Below, one piece after another: positions 30,407-38,796 of a stretch of 64,000 bases of DNA. Numbering within the stretch: the first letter of the stretch is position 1; the number at the start of each line of letters is the position of its first letter. This stretch comes from Erythrobacter sp. BLCC-B19 (lineage in GTDB: Bacteria > Pseudomonadota > Alphaproteobacteria > Sphingomonadales > Sphingomonadaceae). The DNA lies in assembly GCF_028621955.1 (NCBI RefSeq), contig NZ_CP117516.1, positions 2,688,001 through 2,752,000 of the forward strand. Reading direction: 5' to 3'. Position numbers and translations under genes: made by a program. The notes below the pieces were generated by a model. That model had not been told where the DNA came from. It worked only from the letters and a program-made list of their open reading frames with translations, and did not search any database.

Positions 30407-31224
30407 TGCAGCTGTTCTCGTCCTGGACGGGCAGCGATTTCCTGATCTTTTACAGCGTTCTGCTGGTTCTGGCGAGCGTGGCAGCTTGGTGGATACCGTC
30501 ACACCTCAGGGATGCCGGGCGGAGCGGGGAATCACAGGATCTGGAAAGTGTGGCGTTGCTGGCCGGCGGCCGGGAGCGATTCGCCGAATCGCTTCTGGCC
30601 GATCTGTACGTGCGCGGCGGGATCGAACTGCGGGCGCAGGGCTATCTGGCAGTCGCCGAGCGGCAATTGTCGGCGAGCCCGGCGGGGCAAGCCCTGCTCG
30701 CCATGTCGGCGCCGATCACCCTTGCCGATGCGCAGCGCATGATCGACGTCCATGCCGAACGCGTCGCCGCGCGGTTGCGGCGCAGCGGGCTGATGCTGTG
30801 GCCTGAGGATTATGCGCGGCTGCGCTGGATTTCGGTGGCGCCCTATGCGCTGCTCTTCGTGGTTGGACTTTATCGCCAGCGGGCCGGGGATGCGCTGGGT
30901 GAACCGACGCAAGCTCTGGTCATTCTGCTCGGGCTGACGGCTGCCTTGGCCACGATCCGCTTCTTCAAGAGCGACCCGCGCACCGCCAGCGGGATCGAGG
31001 CGGTAAAGCGGCTGCGCGCGCAGAATGACCGCGTGGCCCGCGCGCCGCGTCCGGATGAAGCGGCGCTGGCAGTGGCGCTGTTCGGGACGAGCGTGCTGGT
31101 GGGCACACCCTGGGAGCCGGTGCACGCGATCCGCAAGAAGGACGGCGACAGCAGCAGCGACAGTGGCGGGGATGGCGACGGCGGATCGGGTTGCGGCGGC
31201 GGCTGTGGCGGTTGCGGGGGCTGA
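30406..31224 (+). CDS. TIGR04222-like membrane protein with Gly/Cys tail
   Basis: The 272-residue protein has a first helix at about residues 7-28, a soluble region (LLAGGRERFAESLLADLYV), then helices around residues 145-160 and 168-185. Its tail is rich in Gly, Ser and Asp and ends GCGGGCGGCGG. The architecture fits TIGR04222, whose members often end in GCGG repeats; the function is unknown. The start ATG at 30406 shares a base with the previous stop, and GGGAAGG precedes it; an in-frame GTG lies one codon upstream. Confidence 0.72.
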   Translation: MQLFSSWTGSDFLIFYSVLLVLASVAAWWIPSHLRDAGRSGESQDLESVALLAGGRERFAESLLADLYVRGGIELRAQGYLAVAERQLSASPAGQALLAMSAPITLADAQRMIDVHAERVAARLRRSGLMLWPEDYARLRWISVAPYALLFVVGLYRQRAGDALGEPTQALVILLGLTAALATIRFFKSDPRTASGIEAVKRLRAQNDRVARAPRPDEAALAVALFGTSVLVGTPWEPVHAIRKKDGDSSSDSGGDGDGGSGCGGGCGGCGG

Positions 31225-31246
31225 TTTCCGCGCGTAAGCGCACGCC

Positions 31247-32206
31247 ATGACGAAACTTCCTGTCGCCGTCGTGCAAGCCGCGCCTGTCCCGCTCGATTTT
31301 CAGGGCGGGATCGACAAGGCCGTGGCGCTTGCCCGCGCCGCGGTGAAGAATGGCGCGGAGGTCGTCGCTTTCGGCGAGACCTTTCTGGGGGGCTATCCCC
31401 TGTGGCTCGACGAAGCGCCCGGCGCGGCGCTGTGGGATCACCCCGGGTCGAAGGCGCTGCACCGGATCATGCTGGAACAGGCGGTGGTCGCGAATGACGA
31501 GCGGCTGCTGCCCTTGCAGGAACTCGCCGATGCGAGCGGCGCGATCATCTCGATCGGCGCGCATGAGCGCGTGCGGCGGAGCCTCGTCAACAACCAGCTG
31601 ACCTTCCGCCCCGGTGCGCCGGTGCTCGATCACCGCAAGCTCGTGCCGACCCACGGCGAACGCCTGATCTGGGCGCGCGGCGATGGCTCCACCTTGGGTG
31701 TGCATCAGGCCGAGTGGGGCAGGATCGGCACGCTGATCTGCTGGGAGCACTGGATGCCGCTCGCCCGCGCGGCGATGCACAACCTCGGCGAGGACGTCCA
31801 CATCGCCGCCTGGCCGACGGTGCGCGAAAGCCACCAGATCGCCTCGCGCCACTATGCGATGGAGGGGCGGTGCTTCGTGCTGGCGGCGGGGCTGGTGCAG
31901 AAGCGGGATGATCTGTTCGAGGGTTTGGAGCGGGTGGGCGGTTCAGATGTGGCCCGCGAATTGCTCGAAGCCATCCCCGGCGAGATTCTCAACCGCGGCG
32001 GTTCCCTGATCGCCGCCCCCGACACCCGCGTTCTGGCGCAGGCGGGCGCGGGGGAGGAGACGCTCTTCGCCGAGCTCGATCTGGCCGAGGTGGCCGAGGG
32101 GCTGGCGAACCTCGATACCGACGGGCATTATTCTCGGCCCGATGTGTTCGAGCTGACGGTGGATACGCGGGCGAAGGATGGGGTGACGTGGGGGCGCAAT
32201 CAATGA
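31247..32206 (+). CDS. Nitrilase-family carbon-nitrogen hydrolase
   Basis: The 319-residue cytoplasmic enzyme has the complete Glu-Lys-Cys triad of the nitrilase superfamily: Glu44 in FGETFLGGYP, Lys131 in DHRKLVPTHGER and Cys165 in LICWEHW. The CWEHW and GGYP segments are those of true aliphatic or arylacetonitrile nitrilases rather than amidases; the substrate is unknown. It is inserted between rimM and trmD. Confidence 0.9.
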   Translation: MTKLPVAVVQAAPVPLDFQGGIDKAVALARAAVKNGAEVVAFGETFLGGYPLWLDEAPGAALWDHPGSKALHRIMLEQAVVANDERLLPLQELADASGAIISIGAHERVRRSLVNNQLTFRPGAPVLDHRKLVPTHGERLIWARGDGSTLGVHQAEWGRIGTLICWEHWMPLARAAMHNLGEDVHIAAWPTVRESHQIASRHYAMEGRCFVLAAGLVQKRDDLFEGLERVGGSDVARELLEAIPGEILNRGGSLIAAPDTRVLAQAGAGEETLFAELDLAEVAEGLANLDTDGHYSRPDVFELTVDTRAKDGVTWGRNQ

Positions 32207-32541
32207 TTTTGGTCGTCATTCTGTCGCTCGCGATCACGTTGACCATTCTTCTTGCGACGAGGCGGCTGCTGCCGCGCATTCCAGACTGGCTGACCATCGC
32301 CTTCTTGGTGATCGTGCCTCCCGGCCTTTACGTGATCTACTCGATTTATCAGAGCTTGGTAGAAATCGGGAAGTATGAAGCGATAAACGGCGCGGCCCCG
32401 CCCAACGCGGTTGAGACCTTTTCTGATTCGGTGAACGAGGCTGTGCTGGGAGGAGCTGTTTGGGCAGTTCTGGCGCTTGCGGTATCGCTGATCATGATTA
32501 AGCGCAGGCCAGCAAAACCCGATCCATCCGTCTTCGACTGA
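32203..32541 (+). CDS. Small low-GC membrane protein upstream of trmD
   Basis: The 112-residue protein starts at the ATG overlapping the nitrilase stop (ATGA, 32203-32206) and ends immediately before the trmD ATG. It has three hydrophobic segments (about residues 1-20, 28-47 and 82-100). GC is about 55% by hand count, below its neighbours. An upstream GTG would add five residues. No family was recognised. Confidence 0.7.
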   Translation: MILVVILSLAITLTILLATRRLLPRIPDWLTIAFLVIVPPGLYVIYSIYQSLVEIGKYEAINGAAPPNAVETFSDSVNEAVLGGAVWAVLALAVSLIMIKRRPAKPDPSVFD

Positions 32542-33303
32542 ATGACCTTCGCCGCCACCATCCTCACCCTCTACCCGGAGATGTTCCCCGGGCCGCTCGG
32601 GCACTCCATCGCGGGGCGCGCGCTGGCTGATGCCAAGTGGGCCTGCGAGACAGTGCAGATCCGCGACTTCGCCACCGACAAGCACCGCACGGTCGACGAT
32701 ACGCCTGCGGGCGGAGGGGCGGGTATGGTGCTGAAGTGCGATGTGCTGGCGCGCGCGCTCGACAGCGCTCCGGCCGCCGGGCGCCCCATTCTCGCCATGA
32801 CCCCGCGCGGCAAACCCATCACCCAAGCCCGCATCCGTGAGCTCGCGAGCGGCCCCGGCGTCATCATCCTGTGCGGGCGCTTCGAGGGCTTCGATGAACG
32901 CCTGTTCGAAGCGCGGCCGGAGATCGAGCAGGTCTCCCTCGCCGACATCGTCCTCTCCGGCGGCGAGATGGCGGCTCTCACCATCCTTGACGCTTGCATT
33001 CGCCTCATTCCCGGCGTAATGGGCGCGGCCTTGAGCGGGGCGGAAGAGTCGTACGAAAACGGCCTTCTCGAATACCCGCACTACACCCGACCTCAGGAAT
33101 GGGAAGGGCGCACGATCCCCGAAGTGCTGCGATCGGGGGATCATGCGAAGATCGCTGCTTGGCGCAAGGCAAGGAGCGAAGAAGACACACGGTTACGCAG
33201 GCCGGACTTGTGGGAGCGCCATGAGGGTGCTCGGGTTCAGCCTGCCTCTGGCGCGCGGCAAAAACGAAGGAACCGGACCAGTGAACCTGATCCAGCAGAT
33301 TGA
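32542..33303 (+). CDS. trmD: tRNA (guanine-N1-)-methyltransferase
   Basis: TrmD makes m1G37 in tRNAs, needed for frame maintenance. The 253-residue protein has the knotted SAM-binding region ([42 protein letters not shown]) and [10 protein letters not shown]. It abuts the small membrane gene with no spacing. The last 23 bp are shared with the rplS start, giving a basic C-terminal tail. Confidence 0.95.
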   Translation: MTFAATILTLYPEMFPGPLGHSIAGRALADAKWACETVQIRDFATDKHRTVDDTPAGGGAGMVLKCDVLARALDSAPAAGRPILAMTPRGKPITQARIRELASGPGVIILCGRFEGFDERLFEARPEIEQVSLADIVLSGGEMAALTILDACIRLIPGVMGAALSGAEESYENGLLEYPHYTRPQEWEGRTIPEVLRSGDHAKIAAWRKARSEEDTRLRRPDLWERHEGARVQPASGARQKRRNRTSEPDPAD

Positions 33304-33649
33304 AGCCGAAGAAATCGCCAAGTCCGGCAAGGACATCCCAGAATTCCGCCCGGGCGACACCGTCCGCGTCGGCGTGAAGGTGAAGGAAGGCAACCGCGAG
33401 CGTATCCAGGCCTATGAAGGCGTCGTGATCGCCCGCTCGAACCGCGGCATGGGTTCGAACTTCACCGTGCGCAAGATGAGCTTCGGCGAGGGCGTCGAGC
33501 GCGTCTTCCCGCTCTACTCGCCGATCGTCGAGAGCATCACCGTGGTCCGCCGCGGCGTGGTGCGTCGCGCCAAGCTCTATTACCTGCGCGGCCGCACCGG
33601 CAAGAGCGCGCGTATCGTCGAGCGCAAGGCCTCCGCGCCCAAGGCGTAA
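33281..33649 (+). CDS. rplS: 50S ribosomal protein L19
   Basis: The 122-residue protein starts at GTG 33281 ([17 protein letters not shown]), the normal L19 N-terminus, with GAAGGA upstream. The start is nested 23 bp inside trmD. The [15 protein letters not shown] and RRAKLYYLR segments are typical. A longer in-frame extension inside trmD is not used. It is the last gene of the operon, with a terminator 26 bp later. Confidence 0.95.
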   Translation: MNLIQQIEAEEIAKSGKDIPEFRPGDTVRVGVKVKEGNRERIQAYEGVVIARSNRGMGSNFTVRKMSFGEGVERVFPLYSPIVESITVVRRGVVRRAKLYYLRGRTGKSARIVERKASAPKA

Positions 33650-33675
33650 GGCTCTCCAAGCCACCGAAACACGAA

Positions 33676-33704
33676 GGGCGGCTCCGGCAAGGGGCCGCCC
33701 TTTT
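33676..33704 (+). terminator. Intrinsic terminator after rplS
   Basis: GGGCGGC (33676-33682) pairs with GCCGCCC (33694-33700), followed by TTTT. The stem can extend by two A-T pairs. It ends the ffh...rplS transcription unit and closely resembles the ATP synthase terminator at 19054-19079. Confidence 0.86.
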
Positions 33705-33728
33705 GCTTTGGGCCTCTTGCCAATACCT

Positions 33729-33824
33729 CTCGTCATTGCGAGGAGCGTCAGCGACGAAGCAATCCATTAACCGGCGGTCGGATCATGGATTGCTGCGCCG
33801 CCCTAGGCGGCTCGCAATGACGAG
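33729..33824. repeat. Dispersed long palindrome, copy B
   Basis: Perfect 14-bp terminal inverted repeats (CTCGTCATTGCGAG at 33729-33742, CTCGCAATGACGAG at 33811-33824) and a perfect inner pair (GCAATCCAT at 33759-33767, ATGGATTGC at 33785-33793) give a long hairpin of 96 bp. It is the same family as copy A (2513-2616) but better preserved. The right end lies 11 bp before the peptidase ATG and overlaps its likely ribosome site. Confidence 0.82.
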
Positions 33825-33835
33825 GTGAGCTTTGG

Positions 33836-36076
33836 ATGCGTTCGGTTCTTGCTGCGGTTGCCCTTTCGCTTTCGACCTGTCTGACAACGCCCGTTTTGGC
33901 GGAGGCGCCGACAATGGCTGAAACCGCCCCTGTGCTGACCTTCGAACGGGTGTTCGCCTCCCCCGGCCTTGATGGCCCAGCGCCCCGGCAGGTGCGGCTC
34001 TCGCCCGATGGCCGCTATCTCACCCTGCTGCGCAACCGCGCGGAGGATCGCGATCGGTATGACCTGTGGGGTTACGACATCGAGACCCGTGAGTGGCGGA
34101 TGCTGGTGGATTCGGAGAAGCTCGGCTCGGGCCGCGAGCTGTCCGAGGACGAGAAGATGCAGCGTGAACGCGCGCGGGTCGGCAGCCTCAAGGGGATCAT
34201 CAGCTATCAGTGGGCGAGCGACGGCGCGGGCGTGTTGGTGCCGCTCGATGGCGACCTGTTTCTTGCGAAGCTCGATGGCACGGTCACCCGGCTGACCGAT
34301 ACCGAAGGCACGGAATTGAACCCACAGCTGTCGCCCAAGGGCGGATCGGTCAGCTTTGTGCGCGACCGGCGTTTGTGGGTCGGCCCGGTGGGCGGCGAGG
34401 CCAAGCCGATCACCCCGGCAGGCGAGGCCGAGACGATCCGCTGGGGCGAGGCGGAGTTCGTCGCTCAGGAGGAAATGAGCAGGCTGCAAGGCTATTGGTG
34501 GTCGCCCGATGACAGCCGCATCGTCGTCCAGCGCACCGACGAGGCCTCTGTAGGCATCGTCACCCGCGCCGCGATCGGCGCGAAGGGCACCAAGGTCTAT
34601 GACCAGCGCTACCCGGCAGCGGGCACCGACAACGCGGTGGTCGAACTGTTCGTGATGAACCCCGACGGGTCGGGCAGCGTCAAGATCGACCTCGGTGCCA
34701 ATCTCGACATCTATGTCGCCCGCGTCGACTGGGCGCCGGATGGCAGCGCAATCTACGTCCAGCGGCAAGACCGCGCGCAGACGAAGATCGATATGCTCAA
34801 GGTCGATCCCGTGACGGGCGCTTCGCAGATCTGGTTCACCGAAACCGCCGCGCGGCCGGATTACTGGGTCAACCTCTCGGACAATTATCGCTTCCTCAAG
34901 GACGGCAGCCTGCTGTGGTGGTCGGAGCGGGACGGTTATGGGCATTTCTACCGCTTTGACGGTCAGAATTGGCTGCGGATCACCGGCGGCCTTGAACCGG
35001 TCACCGCGCTGGTCGGCGTGGACGAGGCGGCGGGCACCTTCACCTATCAGGCGACCAAGGATGTGCTCACCCAGCAGATCTACCGCGCCAAGCTTGGCGG
35101 GGAGGGCGGTTATGAATTGCTCACCGATCCCGCCTTCACCAATTCCGCGAGCATGGATGGGGCGGGGCGATTGCTTTACGTCTCGCGCTCAAGCCCCAAT
35201 CAGCCGCCGCAGTCCTATCTGGCGACGCCCGATGGCAAGCAGGTGGCGTGGATCGAGGAGAACCGGGTCGAGGGCGATCACCCCTATGCGCCCTTCCTGC
35301 CTTCCCATGTCACGCCCGAATACGGCACGATCGCTGCCGAGGATGGCACGCCGCTGCACTGGATGATGCTCAAGCCCAAAATGGAGAAGGGCAAGCGCTA
35401 CCCCGTGTTCTTCAGCCACTATGGCGGCCCCGGCCCCCAGATGGTGACCAAGGGCTGGGGCGGCGCGCTCGCCCAATCCATCGTCGACAAGGGCTATATC
35501 TACTTCGTGCTCGACAATCGCGGCTCGGCCAACCGCGGCGTGGATTTCGAACAGCCGCTCTATCGCGCCATGGGCAGCGCCGAAGTGCGTGACCAGAAGG
35601 CCGGCGCGCTGTGGCTCAAGAGCCTCGACTATGTCGATCCGGACAAAATCGCGATCTACGGCTGGTCATACGGCGGCTACATGACGCTGAAGCAGCTGGA
35701 GGCCGACCCCGGCCTCTATGCCGCGGGCATCTCCGGCGCGCCGGTGACGCGGTGGGAGCTTTACGACACCCACTACACTGAACGCTATATGGGCGATCCC
35801 CGCGAAGTGCCGGATGCCTATGCCAAGGCCAGTGCCATCCCCGATGCGACGAAAATCGCCGATCCCATGCTGCTGATCCACGGCATGGCCGACGACAACG
35901 TGGTATTCGAGAATGCCAGCGAACTCATCAGCGTGCTTCAGGAAAGCAACACGCCCTTCGAGATGATGCTCTATCCCGGCTACACCCACCGTGTGTCGGG
36001 CGAGAAGATCGGACCGCACGTCTGGAACAGCATTTTCCGCTTCCTCAATGCGCACGGGGTCACGCCGCCCAAGTAG
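33836..36076 (+). CDS. Exported dipeptidyl-peptidase IV-like S9 peptidase
   Basis: The 746-residue protein has a signal peptide (about 22 residues), a beta-propeller domain with the QEEM glutamate pair typical of DPP-IV, and a C-terminal alpha/beta hydrolase domain. The triad is Ser611 in GWSYGG, Asp686 in HGMADDN and His718 in GYTHR. It likely removes X-Pro dipeptides in the periplasm. The length is normal. GAGG before the start overlaps the end of repeat copy B. Confidence 0.92.
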   Translation: MRSVLAAVALSLSTCLTTPVLAEAPTMAETAPVLTFERVFASPGLDGPAPRQVRLSPDGRYLTLLRNRAEDRDRYDLWGYDIETREWRMLVDSEKLGSGRELSEDEKMQRERARVGSLKGIISYQWASDGAGVLVPLDGDLFLAKLDGTVTRLTDTEGTELNPQLSPKGGSVSFVRDRRLWVGPVGGEAKPITPAGEAETIRWGEAEFVAQEEMSRLQGYWWSPDDSRIVVQRTDEASVGIVTRAAIGAKGTKVYDQRYPAAGTDNAVVELFVMNPDGSGSVKIDLGANLDIYVARVDWAPDGSAIYVQRQDRAQTKIDMLKVDPVTGASQIWFTETAARPDYWVNLSDNYRFLKDGSLLWWSERDGYGHFYRFDGQNWLRITGGLEPVTALVGVDEAAGTFTYQATKDVLTQQIYRAKLGGEGGYELLTDPAFTNSASMDGAGRLLYVSRSSPNQPPQSYLATPDGKQVAWIEENRVEGDHPYAPFLPSHVTPEYGTIAAEDGTPLHWMMLKPKMEKGKRYPVFFSHYGGPGPQMVTKGWGGALAQSIVDKGYIYFVLDNRGSANRGVDFEQPLYRAMGSAEVRDQKAGALWLKSLDYVDPDKIAIYGWSYGGYMTLKQLEADPGLYAAGISGAPVTRWELYDTHYTERYMGDPREVPDAYAKASAIPDATKIADPMLLIHGMADDNVVFENASELISVLQESNTPFEMMLYPGYTHRVSGEKIGPHVWNSIFRFLNAHGVTPPK

Positions 36077-36162
36077 GAATAGGTCTGCGCAAAGACGAAT
36101 GATGTTGCGCTGAGGGCAGCGCACGCTATTTCGCGCGTGCGAAATGATAGGAGAATGCGCAA

Positions 36163-37188
36163 GTGGGTTACCGGGTGGCAGTGGTCGGCGCGACCGGCAA
36201 TGTCGGGCGCGAAATGATGCAGGTTCTCGCCGAGCGCGAGTTTCCGTGCGACGAGGTCGCCGCGGTGGCCTCGCCGCGTTCGACGGGAAGCGAGGTCGAA
36301 TTCGGCGACACCGGCAAGATGCTCAAGTGCAAGAACATCGAGCATTTCGATTTTGCCGGATGGGACATTGCGCTGTTCGCGGCCGGTAGCGGCCCGGCCA
36401 AGGAATATGCCCCCAAGGCGGCGGCGGCCGGCTGCATCGTGATCGACAACTCGTCGCTCTACCGCATGGACCCGGATGTTCCGCTGATCGTGCCGGAAGT
36501 GAACCCCGATGCGATCGACGGCTACACCGCGAAGAACATCATCGCCAATCCCAACTGCTCGACCGCGCAGCTGGTGGTCGCGCTCAAGCCGCTGCACGAT
36601 GCCGCGACGATCAAGCGCGTGGTGGTGAGCACCTACCAGAGCACGTCTGGCGCAGGGAAGGCAGGCATGGACGAGCTGTTCGCTCAGAGCCGCGCGATTT
36701 TCGTCGGCGATCCTGTCGAGAACCACAAGTTCACCAAGCAGATCGCCTTCAACGTGATCCCGCATATCGACGTCTTCCTCGACGATGGTTCGACCAAGGA
36801 AGAGTGGAAGATGGTGGTCGAGACCAAGAAGATCCTCGACCCCAAGATCAAGCTGACCGCGACCTGCGTGCGCGTGCCGGTGTTCGTCGGCCACTCGGAA
36901 GCGGTGAATATCGAGTTCGAGAACGAGCTGTCGGCCGAAGCCGCGATGGACATTCTGCGTGAAGCCCCCGGCGTGATGCTGATCGATAAGCGCGAAGATG
37001 GCGGCTATATCACCCCCATCGAATGCGTCGGCGATGCCGCGACCTTCGTCAGCCGCGTGCGCGAAGACCCGACCGTCGAGAACGGCCTCACCATCTGGGT
37101 GGTGTCTGACAATCTGCGCAAGGGTGCCGCCTTGAATGCGGTGCAGATCGCCGAACTGCTTGGCCGCCGCCACCTCAAGAAGGGGTGA
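36163..37188 (+). CDS. asd: Aspartate-semialdehyde dehydrogenase
   Basis: Asd reduces aspartyl phosphate on the way to lysine, DAP, threonine and methionine. The 341-residue protein has the NADP-binding VVGATGNVGREM and the catalytic Cys132 in ANPNCSTAQ. The start is GTG with ATAGGAG upstream. Its stop overlaps the start of the GNAT gene by 4 bp, and it heads a four-gene coupled string. Confidence 0.95.
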   Translation: MGYRVAVVGATGNVGREMMQVLAEREFPCDEVAAVASPRSTGSEVEFGDTGKMLKCKNIEHFDFAGWDIALFAAGSGPAKEYAPKAAAAGCIVIDNSSLYRMDPDVPLIVPEVNPDAIDGYTAKNIIANPNCSTAQLVVALKPLHDAATIKRVVVSTYQSTSGAGKAGMDELFAQSRAIFVGDPVENHKFTKQIAFNVIPHIDVFLDDGSTKEEWKMVVETKKILDPKIKLTATCVRVPVFVGHSEAVNIEFENELSAEAAMDILREAPGVMLIDKREDGGYITPIECVGDAATFVSRVREDPTVENGLTIWVVSDNLRKGAALNAVQIAELLGRRHLKKG

Positions 37189-37622
37189 TGATCGAACTGC
37201 GCCCCGTCGCCGGAGAGCCGGAGCTGCTCGATCCGGCGGTGACGGGCGCGTTCGCTGAGCAGATGGCGGCGCTCGCCGCCACGCCGCAGGTCGAGCCGTG
37301 GTGCGGCTATATCGGCTGGCGCGGCGATATCCCGGTTGGCTTCGGCGGGTTTACCGCTGCCCTTGATGCTGCCGGGGTGACGGAGCTCGGCTACCTCACG
37401 TTCCCCGCCCACGAGCGCACCGGGGTAGCGAGCGCCGTGTGCGCCGGGCTTGTCGCCATCGCCCGCGACAACGGGGCGACAGCGCTGATCGCCCACACCC
37501 TGCCGTCGGAGGGGCCATCGACACGGGTGCTGGCGAAATGCGGCTTTGCGCGCGACGGGGTGGCGATCGACCGCGACGAGGGCGAAGTATGGCGCTGGCG
37601 GCTCGTGCTCGCGACCGAATGA
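37185..37622 (+). CDS. GNAT-family acetyltransferase
   Basis: The 145-residue protein has a typical GNAT core: ELGYLTFPAHERTGVASAVCAG (split here by the acetyl-CoA loop) and VLAKCGFARDG. The substrate is unknown. It is coupled by ATGA overlaps to asd before it and to the YjdF-like gene after it. Confidence 0.82.
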   Translation: MMIELRPVAGEPELLDPAVTGAFAEQMAALAATPQVEPWCGYIGWRGDIPVGFGGFTAALDAAGVTELGYLTFPAHERTGVASAVCAGLVAIARDNGATALIAHTLPSEGPSTRVLAKCGFARDGVAIDRDEGEVWRWRLVLATE

Positions 37623-38221
37623 CGATCCCCGATCGCCAGCGCTGGATGTTCGCGGCCATCGGCCTCGGCATTACGCTTAGCGCGTGGGGCGCGCTCTACC
37701 CCGGTAATACGTGGCTTCAGGTGGGGCCGGTCGCGCTTGCACTGCCGTTCGCTTGGCTTGCGCTGCGCCGCACGCCGATAAGCAACGCTTCGGCCGCCTG
37801 CATGACCGCCTTCGTGCTGCTGCACCTGTTCGCGGCGCGCTGGTCTTACAGCTTTGTGCCCTATGCCGACTGGGCGCCGATGCTGGAGACGCAGCGTAAC
37901 CATTTCGACCGCCTCGTCCACTTCGCCTTCGGGGTGCTGGCAATGGCGCCGATGGTGGAGGCGGGGGTGCGGTATTGGGGGCTGTCAGCCCGCATGGCGC
38001 TCGTCTTTGCGATGCTGTTCGTGCTGGCGGTCGGCGGGCTTTACGAGATTTTCGAATGGAGCCTGACACTTGCCCTCGCGCCGGAGGCAGCCGGTGCCTA
38101 TAATGGCGAACAGGGCGACCCGTTCGATGCGCAGAAGGATATGGCGCTGGCCGGGCTGGGCGCAGGCCTTATGCTGCCACTGGTGGCCCGGGCCGCGTGG
38201 TGGAAAGGAAACGAGAAATGA
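37619..38221 (+). CDS. YjdF/DUF2238-family membrane protein
   Basis: The 200-residue protein has about five to six membrane helices. NHFDRLVHFAFGVLAMAP, GGLYEIFEWSL and GDPFDAQKDMALAGLGAG are the conserved segments of the YjdF (DUF2238) family, whose function is unknown. The start at 37619 overlaps the GNAT stop (ATGA). The longer upstream frame is antisense or out of frame to real coding. Confidence 0.83.
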   Translation: MTIPDRQRWMFAAIGLGITLSAWGALYPGNTWLQVGPVALALPFAWLALRRTPISNASAACMTAFVLLHLFAARWSYSFVPYADWAPMLETQRNHFDRLVHFAFGVLAMAPMVEAGVRYWGLSARMALVFAMLFVLAVGGLYEIFEWSLTLALAPEAAGAYNGEQGDPFDAQKDMALAGLGAGLMLPLVARAAWWKGNEK

Positions 38222-38796
38222 CGAAGCGACTGGCTCTCATGGCCCTTGGCGGCGCGCTCGCGCTGGCAGCCTGTGACGATGGCGCGGTGCCAAGCCCGAC
38301 CGAACGTCAGCAGCAGCAAGCAGGCAGCGCCGAGACGCCTGCCGCTGTCAACGCCGTCGAACTGCGCGGCGAGGGGCTCACCGCAGGGGCCGAAGCGTTC
38401 TACTTTGCTGCCGGACAGAAGGAAGTCGAAGCCGCGCTCGGCAAGGCTTTGGGAGCCGCGCTGCGATCGGGCGAGAACCCCGAATGTGGGGCGGGGCCGG
38501 TGACCTTCACCGATTATGCCGGCGGGCTGACGGCGCATTTTCAGGAAGGGCGTCTCGTGGGCTGGAACTGGCACCTGCCGCAGGACGGCGATGGCGCGGC
38601 AAGTGGCACGGTGCGCCTCAAGGGCGATGTTCAGCTCGGCACGGCGCGCAACGTGCTCGAGGCCGCGCCCGGTTTCGCCAGGATCGAAGGCAGCACGCTG
38701 GGCGAGGAGTTCGCGTTGGGCGAGGCCATCGGCGGGTTCGTCAAGGCCGATCGTGTCGAGATGCTCTACGCCGGAACGCAGTGCTTTTTCCGCTGA
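38218..38796 (+). CDS. Lipoprotein of unknown function
   Basis: The 192-residue protein starts MTKRLALMALGGALALAAC with lipobox LAAC, so it is probably an outer-membrane or periplasmic lipoprotein. A Gln/Pro/Ala linker is followed by a globular region with two cysteines (ENPECGAG, GTQCFF). The start overlaps the YjdF-like stop by 4 bp. It ends the asd string, and its stop abuts the convergent emrB stop. No family was recognised. Confidence 0.78.
   Translation: MTKRLALMALGGALALAACDDGAVPSPTERQQQQAGSAETPAAVNAVELRGEGLTAGAEAFYFAAGQKEVEAALGKALGAALRSGENPECGAGPVTFTDYAGGLTAHFQEGRLVGWNWHLPQDGDGAASGTVRLKGDVQLGTARNVLEAAPGFARIEGSTLGEEFALGEAIGGFVKADRVEMLYAGTQCFFR

Noticed and set aside
33729..33824. Repeat copy B as a CRISPR unit or transcription terminator
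   Set aside because: There are only single inverted arms and no spacer-repeat series, and the rplS terminator with a T tract already lies 25 bp upstream.
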